Shown one piece after another: positions 27,033-36,456 of a stretch of 64,000 nt of DNA. Both the position numbers and the translations under genes were made by a program. The DNA is from Candidatus Trichofilum aggregatum (GTDB lineage: Bacteria; Chloroflexota; Anaerolineae; Promineifilales; Promineifilaceae). Each line of letters begins with the position of its first letter. Within the stretch, counting starts at the first letter, position 1. Location: the NCBI GenBank assembly GCA_016716885.1, contig JADJUV010000029.1:1-64000 (forward strand), written 5' to 3'. The notes under the pieces were generated by a model that worked only from the letters and a program-made list of their open reading frames with translations, searched no databases and was not told the origin of the DNA.

Positions 27033-27937
27033 TTAATGATCGCCCATAGGTCTGAATCCTTCACCCAAGGCCTCTTGCGCCTGACCAATCACCACAAACG
27101 CATCCGGGTCCACCTCATAAATAATGGCCTTGAGCGGTACAATTTCGGCCCGGCTAACCACACAAAACAGAACATCACGGGTTTGCCCACTGTACATCCC
27201 TTTGCCGGTCCAATTGGTAACACCACGCACTAAATCACGCATGATCGCGGCCGCGACCGCCTCCGGTTTACTCGTAATAATCGTAGCCACCCGAACCACA
27301 TTAGAGCCAGTGGTCACCGTTTCCATCACCACCCCGCCGATGTACAGGGCGATAACAGCGTAGAGGGCGTGTTCCCAGCTAAAGGCCAGCGCGGCCAGAA
27401 AAACCACCAGACCATCGGTATACATATAACTCTGCGACAGGGGAATGCCAAATTTGCGATCCAACAGTCGGGCCAAAATATCAGTGCCGCCCGTGGTCGC
27501 TTTGGCCTGAAATACCAGCCCGGCTCCTACACCACCGACAACACCGCCGTATAGGGCATTCAGCAGGAAATCATGGGTCAGGCCATCCCGGGGCAGGAAC
27601 AGGGGCAACACGTCCACCACGGCAGAGTAGACAAAGGCGGCAAAGATGGTGCGAAAGAGGAAGCGGCGGCCACCCAAATAGCGCCAGCCCAAATAAAACA
27701 GGGGTATGTTGCCAATGAGGATCATGGTGCCGATGGGCCAACCGGTGTATTTATAGATGAGCTGGGCCGTGCCACTGACACCCCCGCCACCAGTTCCCCC
27801 GGAATAAAAAACAGGTGCATCGCGGCCGCTTGAATAGTTGTGCCAATGATAATCAAGGCATAATCCCGCACAAAGTTGAGCCGTTCAGGGTGAAACACCC
27901 AATCACGCAGACGTTGCCTGCGGCTTAAAGCTGTCAT
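27033..27937 (-). pseudogene. YitT family membrane protein, split by a one-base frameshift
   Basis: About 300 residues if repaired: N-terminal helices (RDYALIIIGTTIQAAAMHLF, FFIPGELVAGG), four to five membrane segments, and a C-terminal DUF2179 domain (VLFCVVSRAEIVPLKAIIYE). The two frames join at a C5 run (27781-27785). One extra base there converts the shifted GVSVARPSS to the expected GGVSGTAQLIYKYTGWPIG. The homopolymer location favours a consensus error. YitT proteins have no defined transport role. Confidence 0.85.
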
Positions 27938-28035
27938 AGAGTACCTCAGTGAAAACCCATCAATCTAAAATCGTCAAGCGTAAATGCACTATAATCCGCC
28001 AAAGTATAACAGGGGTCCGTTCCCCGTTCACCTAA

Positions 28036-28113
28036 CTAGAGTTTAGAGTTCAGAGCTAGAGCTAGAGGATTTTCCAGAGTAATCCCCTTAGCTCTTTCCT
28101 CTAGCTCTAGCTC
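28036..28113. repeat. AGCTAGAGCTAGAGG / CCTCTAGCTCTAGCT hairpin
   Basis: A short-word inverted repeat upstream of the DUF2723 gene: tandem AGAGCTAGAGCTAGAGG, a loop of about 30 bases, then CCTCTAGCTCTAGCTCC. It has the same architecture as the other word repeats but a different word. Confidence 0.7.
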
Positions 28114-28426
28114 CAGACCTAACCACTTGTGACCAAATTCTCCGTTCCCCATCCGGCTGTGGCACCCCTCATCACCTTTCTCCTGGCATTAGGCGTCTAC
28201 CTGCTCACCCTGGCCCCTGATTTAACCTGGGCCTATTTTGGCGTCGATGGGGGTGAGTTGATCGCGGCCGCGACCACCCTCGGCGTGCCCCACCCACCTG
28301 GATACCCCACCTACACCCTGCTGGGCCACCTGATCAGCCTCATACCCCTGGGAACCCTGCCCTTCCGTTTTAACCTGTTGTCGGCGTTGTGTATGGCAAC
28401 CGCGGCCGCGTTCGTTACCGCCAGCG

Positions 28427-28512
28427 CGGGGGAGTTTCGAGTTTCGAGTTTTGAGTTTCGAGTTTCGAGTCTCAAGTCTCTCAGTCTCCCAGTCTCTCAG
28501 TCTCCAGTCTCC
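28427..28512. repeat. GAGTTTCGAGTTTCGAG and CTCAGTCTCCCAGTCTC words inside a coding region
   Basis: Two intergenic word-repeat families occur back to back inside the DUF2723 reading frame. They encode EFRVSSFEFRVSSL and SLSLPVSQSPVS without a stop. The same words are otherwise intergenic (23547, 62345 and 19125). Confidence 0.8.
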
Positions 28513-29105
28513 ATCCCCCTCCTCACCGGCCTCACCTTCGCCTTCGCCGAATTAGTGTGGAGTCAGGCGGTCATCACCGAAGTCTACGCGCTGAATCTGG
28601 CCTGTCTGGGTTTGTTTTTGTGGTTACTCCTGAACCACCGGCCAGCCTTCTGGGTGGGGCTGGCCCTGGGTTTGAGCCTGACTACCCATTTGAGTTCCGG
28701 GTTGATGGTGCCGTTGGCGGTGTGGGGGTGGGCCGCGGCCGCGTACCTCATTTACTCTCTGGTCTACTCCTCGGTCTCACTCCTTATCTGCTTATTCCCT
28801 TGTTGGCGCAAAACCCCACACCGGTGGTCTGGGGTGATCCGTCTACGGTGAGCGGTTGGCTCTGGGTAGTTAGCGGCCGCGTCTTTGCCAGCAATGTCTT
28901 CGCCCTACCACTGGCCCAGTGGCCCACCCGCCTGGCTGAATGGGGTCTCCGTCCATTCAGCCAGTTCACCATTCTGGGTTTACCCTTGCTCTTTTATGGC
29001 CTTTACGTCTTACGCGGGTTGGGCGAACATGATGACCAAGAGGGCGAGACAACCGGGAACCCCGTAGTTGGTGATTTGCCAACATCCACCCCGGTTGTCC
29101 CGCCC

Positions 29106-29280
29106 CTACGCACCACGCATCACGCAACACGCATCACGCAGGATAAAGAGGGGGGGAAAAAACGGGACCCCCGGGGGGGGTTTACCCCCCCCCCCCCGGG
29201 CGCCCCCCCCCCCCCCCCCCGACGGGCGGCCCGGGCCCCCCCCCGGGCCCGCCCCCCCCCCCCACGCACCAGCACCACGC
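29106..29280. repeat. ACGCATCACGCA words followed by homopolymer noise
   Basis: CACCACGCATCACGCAACAC words (29106-29140) precede 120 bases of G and C runs (29150-29275). They interrupt the DUF2723 gene. Confidence 0.65.
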
Positions 29281-29791
29281 CCACCACCCCTCCTCCTCAC
29301 CACCCTCGCCTACACCCTCTACGCCTTCACCTACACCAGCGTTGACGCCATTGTTTTCTTGCTCCCGGCCTTGCTTCTTTTAAGCATTTTATTAACCTTT
29401 GGCTTACAAACGCTGGGAAAATGGGGCTGGGTCTTGCCTCTCACCCTGGTTGCGCTAAACTTCGGGGCGGTTAACCTGCGGAATGAGGTGGGGCCGCGGC
29501 CGCAAGCCATTCAGTTGCTCCAGGCCATGCCCCAGGGAGCCGTGTTGTTAGTCCCAGGCGATGAAACCCTTTTCACCCTATGGGCTTTACAACAGGGGGA
29601 AGGACAACGGCCCGACTTGATTTTGGTGGATACCAACCTCTTCGCCTTTGACTGGTATCGCCAACGTCTGGCCCGGCTTTATCCCCAACTCACTGCCTTA
29701 CAAGAAGATGAGGTGGCCCGTTTTCACCGGGAAAACCAACGCCACCTGCTTGTGTGTGAAGCCACGATTCATCAACCACAAACCATAACGT

Positions 29792-31783
29792 GTGACGGAC
29801 CCGATCTTGAGTCAAACAACCCGTAACCGCCTTCCATTCTATATTTTATTAGCTGGCATCATCCTGCTTCTGCTGTGGCTGGGGCTAAAAGTTGTGCGGG
29901 TGGTGCAAATTGCCCAATCGCTTCAGGCCCGCCAACTCCAGGCCGAAACGATGATGGCTGGCGGTTTGACCCGCATCAACCCGGATCAGGCCGAAGATTT
30001 GGTGCTGGGTTTACGGGAAGATGTGGTGGCCCTCAAGCGGGAAACGGCCATTTTTATGCCCTTGCGGGGCCTGTTCAGCGGCCTGGATAAAATTGGCCCC
30101 ACGCTGGATATCGCTCCCCAACTGATAGAAATGGCCGATGCGGGCACATTGGCGGCGGTGTATCTGGTGCAAGGGCTGAAACCGGGATTAGCCGTGCTTA
30201 ATAATCCCGGTACAGGTGGCTCACCCATCGGCCAGATGGTGCAGGTCGTTGATCAGGCGCGGCCGCAACTGATCCAGGCTGCCATCGAAATAGACCGGGT
30301 CGCGGCCGCGCGCCGCCAAATCAGCGACACCAGCGGCCTGCCCTTCCGCGTGCAAGAACTCCTGCGCCTGCTCGACCAAAACCTGCCCCTGGCCCAAGAT
30401 GGCCTGCGCGTCATGCAGGTTTTCCCGGCAATCATGGGGCAGGCAGGGCCACGCACCTACCTCATCGTGGCCCAAAACGAAGATGAACTGCGGGCCACTG
30501 GTGGTTTCATCAGCGGTGTAGGACTCCTGCAACTGAATGGTGGTCAGATCGTGGGCCTGGAATTCATTGACGCCAATGTCATTGATGACTGGGCTAACAA
30601 ACCTTACGACTTTCCCCCACAACCCATTTATACCTTCATGGGGCTAGAGCTATTTCTCTTTCGTGACGCCAACTTCTGGCCCGACTTCCCTACCTCGGCC
30701 GAAAACATGATGAACCTGTACACCTATGGACGGGGTGTGCCTCTGGATGGCGTGATCGCCGTAGACCAGCAATTTGTGGCTTTGGTGGTTGGTGCTCTCG
30801 GCCCCATTTCCCTGGATCAATACAATCTGGTGGTTACGGGTGACAATACGGTTGAGAGTATGCGCCAGGCCTGGGAAGGGATTGAAGGGCAGAGCCGGAC
30901 CGAATGGGTTTATACGCGCAAGGATTTTATTGGTTTTCTCGCGGCCGCGTTGCGCAATCAACTAGAAAACCAGCCCGGTGAGGTGAACTGGCCCGATTTT
31001 CTCCAGGCAATGTTCGCGGCGGTTCAGGAAAAACATTTACAAATTTACATGCGTGATCCCATCGTCGCCGACATGCTGGACGCCGTTAATTTTGATGGGC
31101 AGGTGGAAAATCCGGCCGGGCAAGATTTTTTGCTCCTGGTAGATACAAACATGGGTTACAACAAAGCTTCCGCTTTGCTGGATACCCAACTCGCCTATGA
31201 GATTGTCTTGAACCCGGATGGCAGTGGGCTGGCCGAGTTAACTGTGAACCAGACCCATACCGGCAATCAGGCCATTAACCCCGAATGTGTTCAAGGTGTG
31301 GGTGGTTATGGAACCGGCATCACTTACAATGAGATGATTCATCTCTGTTATTGGAGTTATTTGCGTGTTTATGCGCCCACAGACAGCCAACTCCTGGCCG
31401 CCTCCGGCCACCCGGCTCCCGCCCGGGCGTTTAGCCACAACCAGGCCTGGAATGGTCAGGCCACGATGAGCACCGATGCCACCGGGTTAACGCTATTCGA
31501 AAATTTTGCCCTTATTCCTTATGGTCAATCAGCCGATATGTTGTTTCAGTATGCATTACCGGCGACGATTACTCAGGTGCAGGCGGATGGCACCCGGCGC
31601 TATAGCTTACAGGTGATGAAACAGGCTGGTTCGCGGCCGCGGCCGCTCACCATCACCCTCACCTTACCACCCGAACATACCTTTGTGTCCGCCACACCTG
31701 CCCCGCAACAAACCAACGGCTCTATCCTTACTTTTACGTTATTACTAAATCGTGACACCAACATCGTGGTTGATTACCGCTAA
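29792..31783 (+). CDS. DUF4012 membrane-anchored surface protein
   Basis: A 663-residue protein starting at GTG 29792 and overlapping the previous gene by 35 bases. An N-terminal membrane helix (LLAGIILLLLWLGLKVV, about 18-35) anchors it. A coiled region follows, then the DUF4012 core: YLIVAQNEDELRATGGFISG and the later DGVIAVDQQFVALVVGALG. The domain occurs in exopolysaccharide and cell-surface loci of Actinobacteria and Chloroflexota; its function is not established. Overlap with the DUF2723 glycosyltransferase-like gene suggests joint expression in envelope glycan work. Confidence 0.88.
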   Translation: MTDPILSQTTRNRLPFYILLAGIILLLLWLGLKVVRVVQIAQSLQARQLQAETMMAGGLTRINPDQAEDLVLGLREDVVALKRETAIFMPLRGLFSGLDKIGPTLDIAPQLIEMADAGTLAAVYLVQGLKPGLAVLNNPGTGGSPIGQMVQVVDQARPQLIQAAIEIDRVAAARRQISDTSGLPFRVQELLRLLDQNLPLAQDGLRVMQVFPAIMGQAGPRTYLIVAQNEDELRATGGFISGVGLLQLNGGQIVGLEFIDANVIDDWANKPYDFPPQPIYTFMGLELFLFRDANFWPDFPTSAENMMNLYTYGRGVPLDGVIAVDQQFVALVVGALGPISLDQYNLVVTGDNTVESMRQAWEGIEGQSRTEWVYTRKDFIGFLAAALRNQLENQPGEVNWPDFLQAMFAAVQEKHLQIYMRDPIVADMLDAVNFDGQVENPAGQDFLLLVDTNMGYNKASALLDTQLAYEIVLNPDGSGLAELTVNQTHTGNQAINPECVQGVGGYGTGITYNEMIHLCYWSYLRVYAPTDSQLLAASGHPAPARAFSHNQAWNGQATMSTDATGLTLFENFALIPYGQSADMLFQYALPATITQVQADGTRRYSLQVMKQAGSRPRPLTITLTLPPEHTFVSATPAPQQTNGSILTFTLLLNRDTNIVVDYR

Positions 31784-31899
31784 CTGACCTACTGGAGTGT
31801 GGCGAAAATTAGCACGACCTCTGAACATCTCTTAATCTCTCAGTCTCCAGAGGTCAGCACAAAAACCGCCCATACCCACTATCTTCTATGTGATGGCTT

Positions 31900-32901
31900 A
31901 TGAATAAACAAAAACTTCTTCCCCAATGGTTATTTCTTCTCCTGCTAGCCAGCTTCGTCATGGTTATCTTGGTAGCCCCAGGCCATCAGGTCTATGGCAG
32001 TCCCCGTAAGCAGATTAGCATACCCACCCGCACACCCGACTCTGGCCCTGGCGATCCTACAAACACGCCCGACCCCGGCGGTGGGGGTGGTGGAGGCGGC
32101 GGCGGTGGGGGCGGTGGGGGTGGGGGCGGAACCAGTGAAGCCACCCCTGTGGCTACCACCATCGGTACAACACCTACCTCACCTTCTGCGCCGGTAACTG
32201 CTGTACCCACACCCTTAGGCGGTTATCTGCCCACCGCCCAGGCCTGTGATACCACACCTACGGTGCGCTCAACTGGCAATGTTTTTGTGCGGCGTGGCCC
32301 CGGAACCAATTATGAAGCGTTGGGGAGTTTGCAGTATTTGGAAGTGCGACCCATCCGCGGCCGCGCGGCCAACGCCGAATGGTGGCTTATTGAATTAGGC
32401 GATGGCACGCTGGCCTGGGTAGCCAATCTGGCGATACAGGTACAGGGTTATACCGGGCTGGTTCCTGAAGTACCCGCACCCGCTCTCCCCAATGGCGCTA
32501 CGCCTACCCCCGGTCCGTTGTGGAACCCCACCCCCAATCCGGTCTGTACGGTTGTGCCGACCGCTACCCCCACGGCTACGCCCACAGGAACACTTGCCGC
32601 TTCACCCACGGCTTCAGCCACCGCCACGGCTACCTCTACCAACACACCGGCCCCCAGCCCCACCAGTGGCCTGTCTACCCTTGAAGCCGTAGCCACGAAT
32701 ACAGTTCCCGCGGCCGCGAGCACCATCGTGCCCACCGCTGCGCCACCTACCCCAGCCATCACCGCCCAAACCCTTACCCCCACCGTCACCACCGGCACGG
32801 CCAACGAAGCCGCGGGTTCCAACACCATTTTATTCGCTGGTTTAGGGCTTATTCTGACGGCTGGCATCGTGGCCTTCGCCACCCGCCGCCGGGTTGTCTA
32901 A
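31900..32901 (+). CDS. Surface-anchored bacterial SH3-domain protein with Thr/Pro-rich arms
   Basis: A 333-residue exported protein: signal peptide (about 8-30), a linker with a Gly tract of about 17 residues (32080-32130), a bacterial SH3 domain (TGNVFVRRGPGTNYEALGSL to LAWVANLAIQV, about 124-186), a long Thr/Pro/Ala spacer, and a C-terminal helix with Arg cap (LFAGLGLILTAGIVAFATRRR). The tail resembles a membrane anchor. Such SH3 domains bind cell-wall peptides, so a wall-bound role is likely. Confidence 0.85.
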   Translation: MNKQKLLPQWLFLLLLASFVMVILVAPGHQVYGSPRKQISIPTRTPDSGPGDPTNTPDPGGGGGGGGGGGGGGGGGGTSEATPVATTIGTTPTSPSAPVTAVPTPLGGYLPTAQACDTTPTVRSTGNVFVRRGPGTNYEALGSLQYLEVRPIRGRAANAEWWLIELGDGTLAWVANLAIQVQGYTGLVPEVPAPALPNGATPTPGPLWNPTPNPVCTVVPTATPTATPTGTLAASPTASATATATSTNTPAPSPTSGLSTLEAVATNTVPAAASTIVPTAAPPTPAITAQTLTPTVTTGTANEAAGSNTILFAGLGLILTAGIVAFATRRRVV

Positions 32902-33052
32902 AAATGCACGTCGCTTGGGGCGATTCCCGGGATGGCTAACGGCCGGGATTGAGTTTGTCCCGGAGAGGGCAGCCACAAGGGTTGCCTCTACAAGGGGTGT
33001 CAACATCATCCTGAAATACTGAAGACCCTGTAGCGTTACCACAGGCAAACAA

Positions 33053-33094
33053 AAAGAGGCCAAGGACAGGTAAATGCCTATCCTTGGCCTCTTT
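33053..33094. terminator. Rho-independent terminator of response regulator
   Basis: AAAGAGGCCAAGGA and TCCTTGGCCTCTTT form a perfect 14-bp stem around a 14-base loop, with A and T tracts on both sides. It lies 25 bases past the response regulator stop on the minus strand. Confidence 0.88.
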
Positions 33095-33118
33095 ATTTGC
33101 CCAAAACCCTTAATCGGC

Positions 33119-33493
33119 TTACGTTTGCGAAACAAAAACGTCTTGTATATGGGCTAATAAATCTTTATAACCCACAGGTTTAGTCAAATATTTCGTCGCC
33201 CCCAATTCCAGGCCCCGGGCTATCGTTTCATGATCCGCCCTGGCACTCAAAATGAAAATGGGAATATTGGCTGTCTCCGGGTCTTTACGAATCCGTTCAC
33301 AAACGGAAAACCCATCCAGGTCTGGCATCATCAAATCCAAAATCACCAGATCAGGTTTATGCGCCTGAACCATCTCCAGAGCCTCGTACCCACCCCCCGC
33401 CTCTAAAACCGTGTATCGGGAACGGGAAAGCATCAAGCGCAATAAATTACGGGTCATCTCTTCATCGTCAACTACTAAAACACTTAAACTCAC
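33119..33493 (-). CDS. Single-domain CheY-like response regulator
   Basis: A 124-residue receiver domain without an output domain. The acidic pocket is VVDDEE (residues 8-12), the phosphoacceptor Asp53 sits in LVILDLMMPDLDG, the switch Thr/Ser is in FILSARAD, and the Lys is in YLTKPVG. All are intact. It is a stand-alone phosphorelay or diguanylate-type partner; no kinase is adjacent. It could accept phosphate from either orphan histidine kinase in the window. Confidence 0.93.
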   Translation of the reverse strand: MSLSVLVVDDEEMTRNLLRLMLSRSRYTVLEAGGGYEALEMVQAHKPDLVILDLMMPDLDGFSVCERIRKDPETANIPIFILSARADHETIARGLELGATKYLTKPVGYKDLLAHIQDVFVSQT

Positions 33494-34300
33494 GTCTTTT
33501 TCCTTTTGCCGTGGCCTTATTGCTTCCCCATTACACGTTTATGCTCACCTGAAGCTCTATTCTATGCTATATAGAGAAAGGAAGTGAATAAACGGCAACC
33601 AGGAGATCGATAATGGCAGTATGGATTTGATACCCCGAATATAACTATCCAGGTTCAATATCTAGAATAAGGCAATAGTTACTGATTATCAACTATACCA
33701 GAAACAACTTAAAGTTACCGCCTTGTCTCAGGTACTATCGTCCTTGAATTTTGAGAATATGCCTGGTTGCCCGAGTAAATTGAGAATAGATTAACACATG
33801 AGCAACAACGCAGGCTATTCACGTTTTTGTTTCTACTCAGTAATTGTTCACACTGAATTCCCCGCTAATGGGGGCACATGCCCTCAGTCCCATGAGGCTA
33901 TGCACCTGAAAAGTGAATGGCGGGCATCTGTGGTCTCATTAACACCTGTAATCTATAACACAGCTTGCTTACACTTTAAGTAACGAAAAATCATATATTC
34001 CTTTTACACTTGCCGGGTATGATCTTGACGTCACTTGAACCTGATGGAGCTTCCATACATGCACGATTGGGCCAAAAGCGGTATCGTTCTACCCCAATTG
34101 TGGACTTTGTTGGTTGGTTCAGACTTGACAACCGAACCAGTCTCACCGTTTATACGCGACGCGGCGACAAAGCGAGGGGGCGACAGGGCGAAAAAACCTC
34201 AGATTATGCCCGTTGCCAGTATAAAACAAACGAAGTTCCAGGGTGACATAGATAGACAACTCACCACACTATTTTACGACTCATTTTGGAGGTAACATTT
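33494..34300. other. 800-bp region without supported gene
   Basis: Lower G+C than the flanks. Short open frames on the plus strand lack ribosome binding sites and family features. A GCGACGCGGCGACAAAGCGA word at about 34155 resembles one near 6298 on the other strand. A TTGACA at 34125 may be part of an htpG promoter, but no good -10 is spaced correctly. No octamer palindrome is present. Confidence 0.55.
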
Positions 34301-36223
34301 ATGACGACAGAAACACCATCCCCCAAAGATTACACCTTTAAGGCGGAAATCAAACAGCTCCTTGATATTCTCATTCATTCTCTTTACAAAGAGCGTGACA
34401 TTTTCCTGCGTGAACTTATCTCCAATGCTTCGGATGCCCTTACCCGGTTGCATTTTGAGAGTCTGACCAACGCCAATATTGTTGATGCCGAAGCGGAACT
34501 GGCGATCCATATTGAGGTCGTTAAGAGCGAAGATGAGGCTGAACCGAAGAAGATTATCATCAAAGATAGCGGTATTGGTATGACATCTGAGGAGTTGGTG
34601 GAGAACCTGGGCACGATTGCTCAATCTGGGGCTAAAGCCTTTTTGAAAACGGTTAAGGAGAGTGATACCTCTCAGGCGGGTGAAATTATCGGCCAGTTTG
34701 GGGTAGGGTTTTATTCCGTGTTTATGGTGGCGTCAGAGGTGCGGGTTGTGTCGCGCAGTTATCATCCAGACGCGGCCGCGGCCGCGTGGATTTCTCAAGG
34801 GGATGCCACTTTCCATGTGGAACCGGCAGAGAAAAGTGACCGGGGCACCGAAATCCATATCACCTTACGCCAAGATGCCCAAGAGTACGCCAACGAATGG
34901 AAACTCAACCAGATTATCAAAACCCATTCCGATTATGTCAATTTCCCCATCTATGTGGGTGAGAATCAGGCCAACCAACGGGAATCCCTGTGGCGGAAAA
35001 ACAGCTCCGAGGTGACGGCTGACGATTACAAGAAGTTTTATCAACAACTGACCATGGATTTTGAAGCCCCTCTATCCACCATTCACGCAACGGCGGATGC
35101 GCCGGTGAATGTGCGGATGCTGCTTTTTGTGCCCGGCAAACGGGAGAAAAGCATTCTGGCGGCGCGCAAGGAGCCGGGGGTTAAGCTGTATACCCGCAAT
35201 GTGATGATTCAGGAATATTGCACGGACCTGTTACCCAAGTGGCTCGATTTTGTGGATGGGGTGGTAGATTCGGAAGATTTGCCCCTGAATGTGAGCCGGG
35301 AAACGGTACAGAATACCCGGTTGATGAAACAGTTAGCCAAGACGGTGCGCGGCCGCGTTCTGCGCGAACTTAAACGAACCGCTGAGAAAGAGCCGGAAAA
35401 GTACAATCAGTTCTGGAATGAATTTGGCCGCACCCTAAAAGAGGGTTTAGCCACCGACTACGAAGCCAAAGAGGACATTCTGCCCCTGCTCCGCTTCCAT
35501 ACCAGCCATGCCCCCACGGAGTTAGCTTCTCTGGACAACTATATTGAGCGGATGAGTGAAGGGCAGGAAGCGATTTATTATGTCTTGGGTGACAGCCTGG
35601 ACTCCGTCCAGTACAGCCCTCACCTTGACCCGCTCAAGGCCCATCAGTTAGAAGTGCTGTACATGGTAGACCCGCTCGACCCGTTTATAACCCCGATGCT
35701 GAACGAGTATAAGGGTAAAGCGCTGAAAAACGTGGATGATGCGGAGCTAGAATTGCCGGAGACGGATGACGCGGCCGCGGCCGAAACTGCCAGCGCCGAC
35801 ACCCTGCCCGAACCCTTATTCAACCAGCTTGTTGGTCGGTGTGTCACCACCCTGGGAGATCGCGTCACCGAAGTGCGCCCGTCTAAAGTCCTCAAAGGCA
35901 GCCCCATTCGCCTGGTTTCCCCCGAAAACGAAGCCAATCGGGATATGCAACGGATTCAACGTTTCCTGGACAAAGAGTTTACCGTCCCCAAGAAAATCCT
36001 GGAAGTGAACCGGGCGCACCCCATCATCGTTAATCTGGCTCATTTGATTGACACAACCCCCGCGGCCGCGGTCATTGACCTCACAATTGAGCAACTGTTT
36101 GATAGCGCTCTGGTGCAAGAAGGTCTGCACCCCAACCCCACCGCCATGTTACCGCGCATCCAGCAACTAATGGAGCTGGCTACCGGCAACGGGCCGAAGA
36201 ACGAAGCGCCAGTCAACCAATAA
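34301..36223 (+). CDS. htpG: Molecular chaperone HtpG (Hsp90)
   Basis: A 640-residue Hsp90. The GHKL ATPase domain shows LRELISNASDALTRL, IKDSGIGMTSEELVENLG and QFGVGFYSVFMVA. The middle domain has DLPLNVSRETVQ, and the dimerisation domain ends with a disordered Asn-rich tail. The start at 34301 follows GGAGGT (34288-34293). Octamer palindromes fall in variable loops: a tandem pair at about 34771 gives PDAAAAAW, and one at 35770 lies in an Asp/Ala linker. No dnaK genes are near. Confidence 0.97.
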   Translation: MTTETPSPKDYTFKAEIKQLLDILIHSLYKERDIFLRELISNASDALTRLHFESLTNANIVDAEAELAIHIEVVKSEDEAEPKKIIIKDSGIGMTSEELVENLGTIAQSGAKAFLKTVKESDTSQAGEIIGQFGVGFYSVFMVASEVRVVSRSYHPDAAAAAWISQGDATFHVEPAEKSDRGTEIHITLRQDAQEYANEWKLNQIIKTHSDYVNFPIYVGENQANQRESLWRKNSSEVTADDYKKFYQQLTMDFEAPLSTIHATADAPVNVRMLLFVPGKREKSILAARKEPGVKLYTRNVMIQEYCTDLLPKWLDFVDGVVDSEDLPLNVSRETVQNTRLMKQLAKTVRGRVLRELKRTAEKEPEKYNQFWNEFGRTLKEGLATDYEAKEDILPLLRFHTSHAPTELASLDNYIERMSEGQEAIYYVLGDSLDSVQYSPHLDPLKAHQLEVLYMVDPLDPFITPMLNEYKGKALKNVDDAELELPETDDAAAAETASADTLPEPLFNQLVGRCVTTLGDRVTEVRPSKVLKGSPIRLVSPENEANRDMQRIQRFLDKEFTVPKKILEVNRAHPIIVNLAHLIDTTPAAAVIDLTIEQLFDSALVQEGLHPNPTAMLPRIQQLMELATGNGPKNEAPVNQ

Positions 36224-36250
36224 ACCCCAGTTTGACCCAATCACACAGAA

Positions 36251-36280
36251 AAGGCGGCCGCGACGCGGCCGCCTTTTTTT
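36251..36280 (+). terminator. htpG terminator built from two GCGGCCGC palindromes
   Basis: AAGGCGGCCGCG and CGCGGCCGCCTT form the stem, followed by T7. Each arm contains a complete octamer. It lies 28 bases after the htpG stop. Confidence 0.88.
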
Positions 36281-36456
36281 ATGCCTCGATCACCAATCTT
36301 TCCCTTTAATTTAATCGTGATTGTAATCTTAAGTTTCATCTGTTAACGTAACGCTGTCAGTTTGAAGTTGACGATTGTATTATTGCGCTCTACGATCACC
36401 ATCCAGCAATCGTCATCAACTTGTAACCCTTGAACTCATGTAGATGGGAGAAAACT

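Larger units (their letters stand above)
28129..29826 (+). pseudogene. DUF2723 membrane protein (glycosyltransferase-like), broken by frameshifts
   Basis: The N-terminus carries the DUF2723 signature (GVDGGELIAAATTLGVPHPPGYPTYTLLG), then many membrane helices, as in lipid-linked-sugar mannosyltransferases. The frame changes near 28755-28765 (LLSGLLLGLTPYLLIPLLAQ is in another frame). It changes again inside a repeat plus homopolymer block at 29106-29280, after which LAYTLYAFTYTSVDAIVFLL and a soluble C-terminal domain continue. A word repeat (28427-28512) is read in frame as about 28 residues. The last 35 bases overlap the DUF4012 gene. GTG start at 28129. Either consensus error or true decay. 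Confidence 0.78.

Noticed and set aside
34125..34155. Sigma-70 promoter for htpG (TTGACA with TTTATA)
   Set aside because: The best -10 candidate is spaced 18-20 bases and lies about 150 bases from the start; too weak to list as a feature.
33798..34295. Short plus-strand frames upstream of htpG as genes
   Set aside because: They lack ribosome binding sites, family features and consistent codon use; the region looks noncoding.
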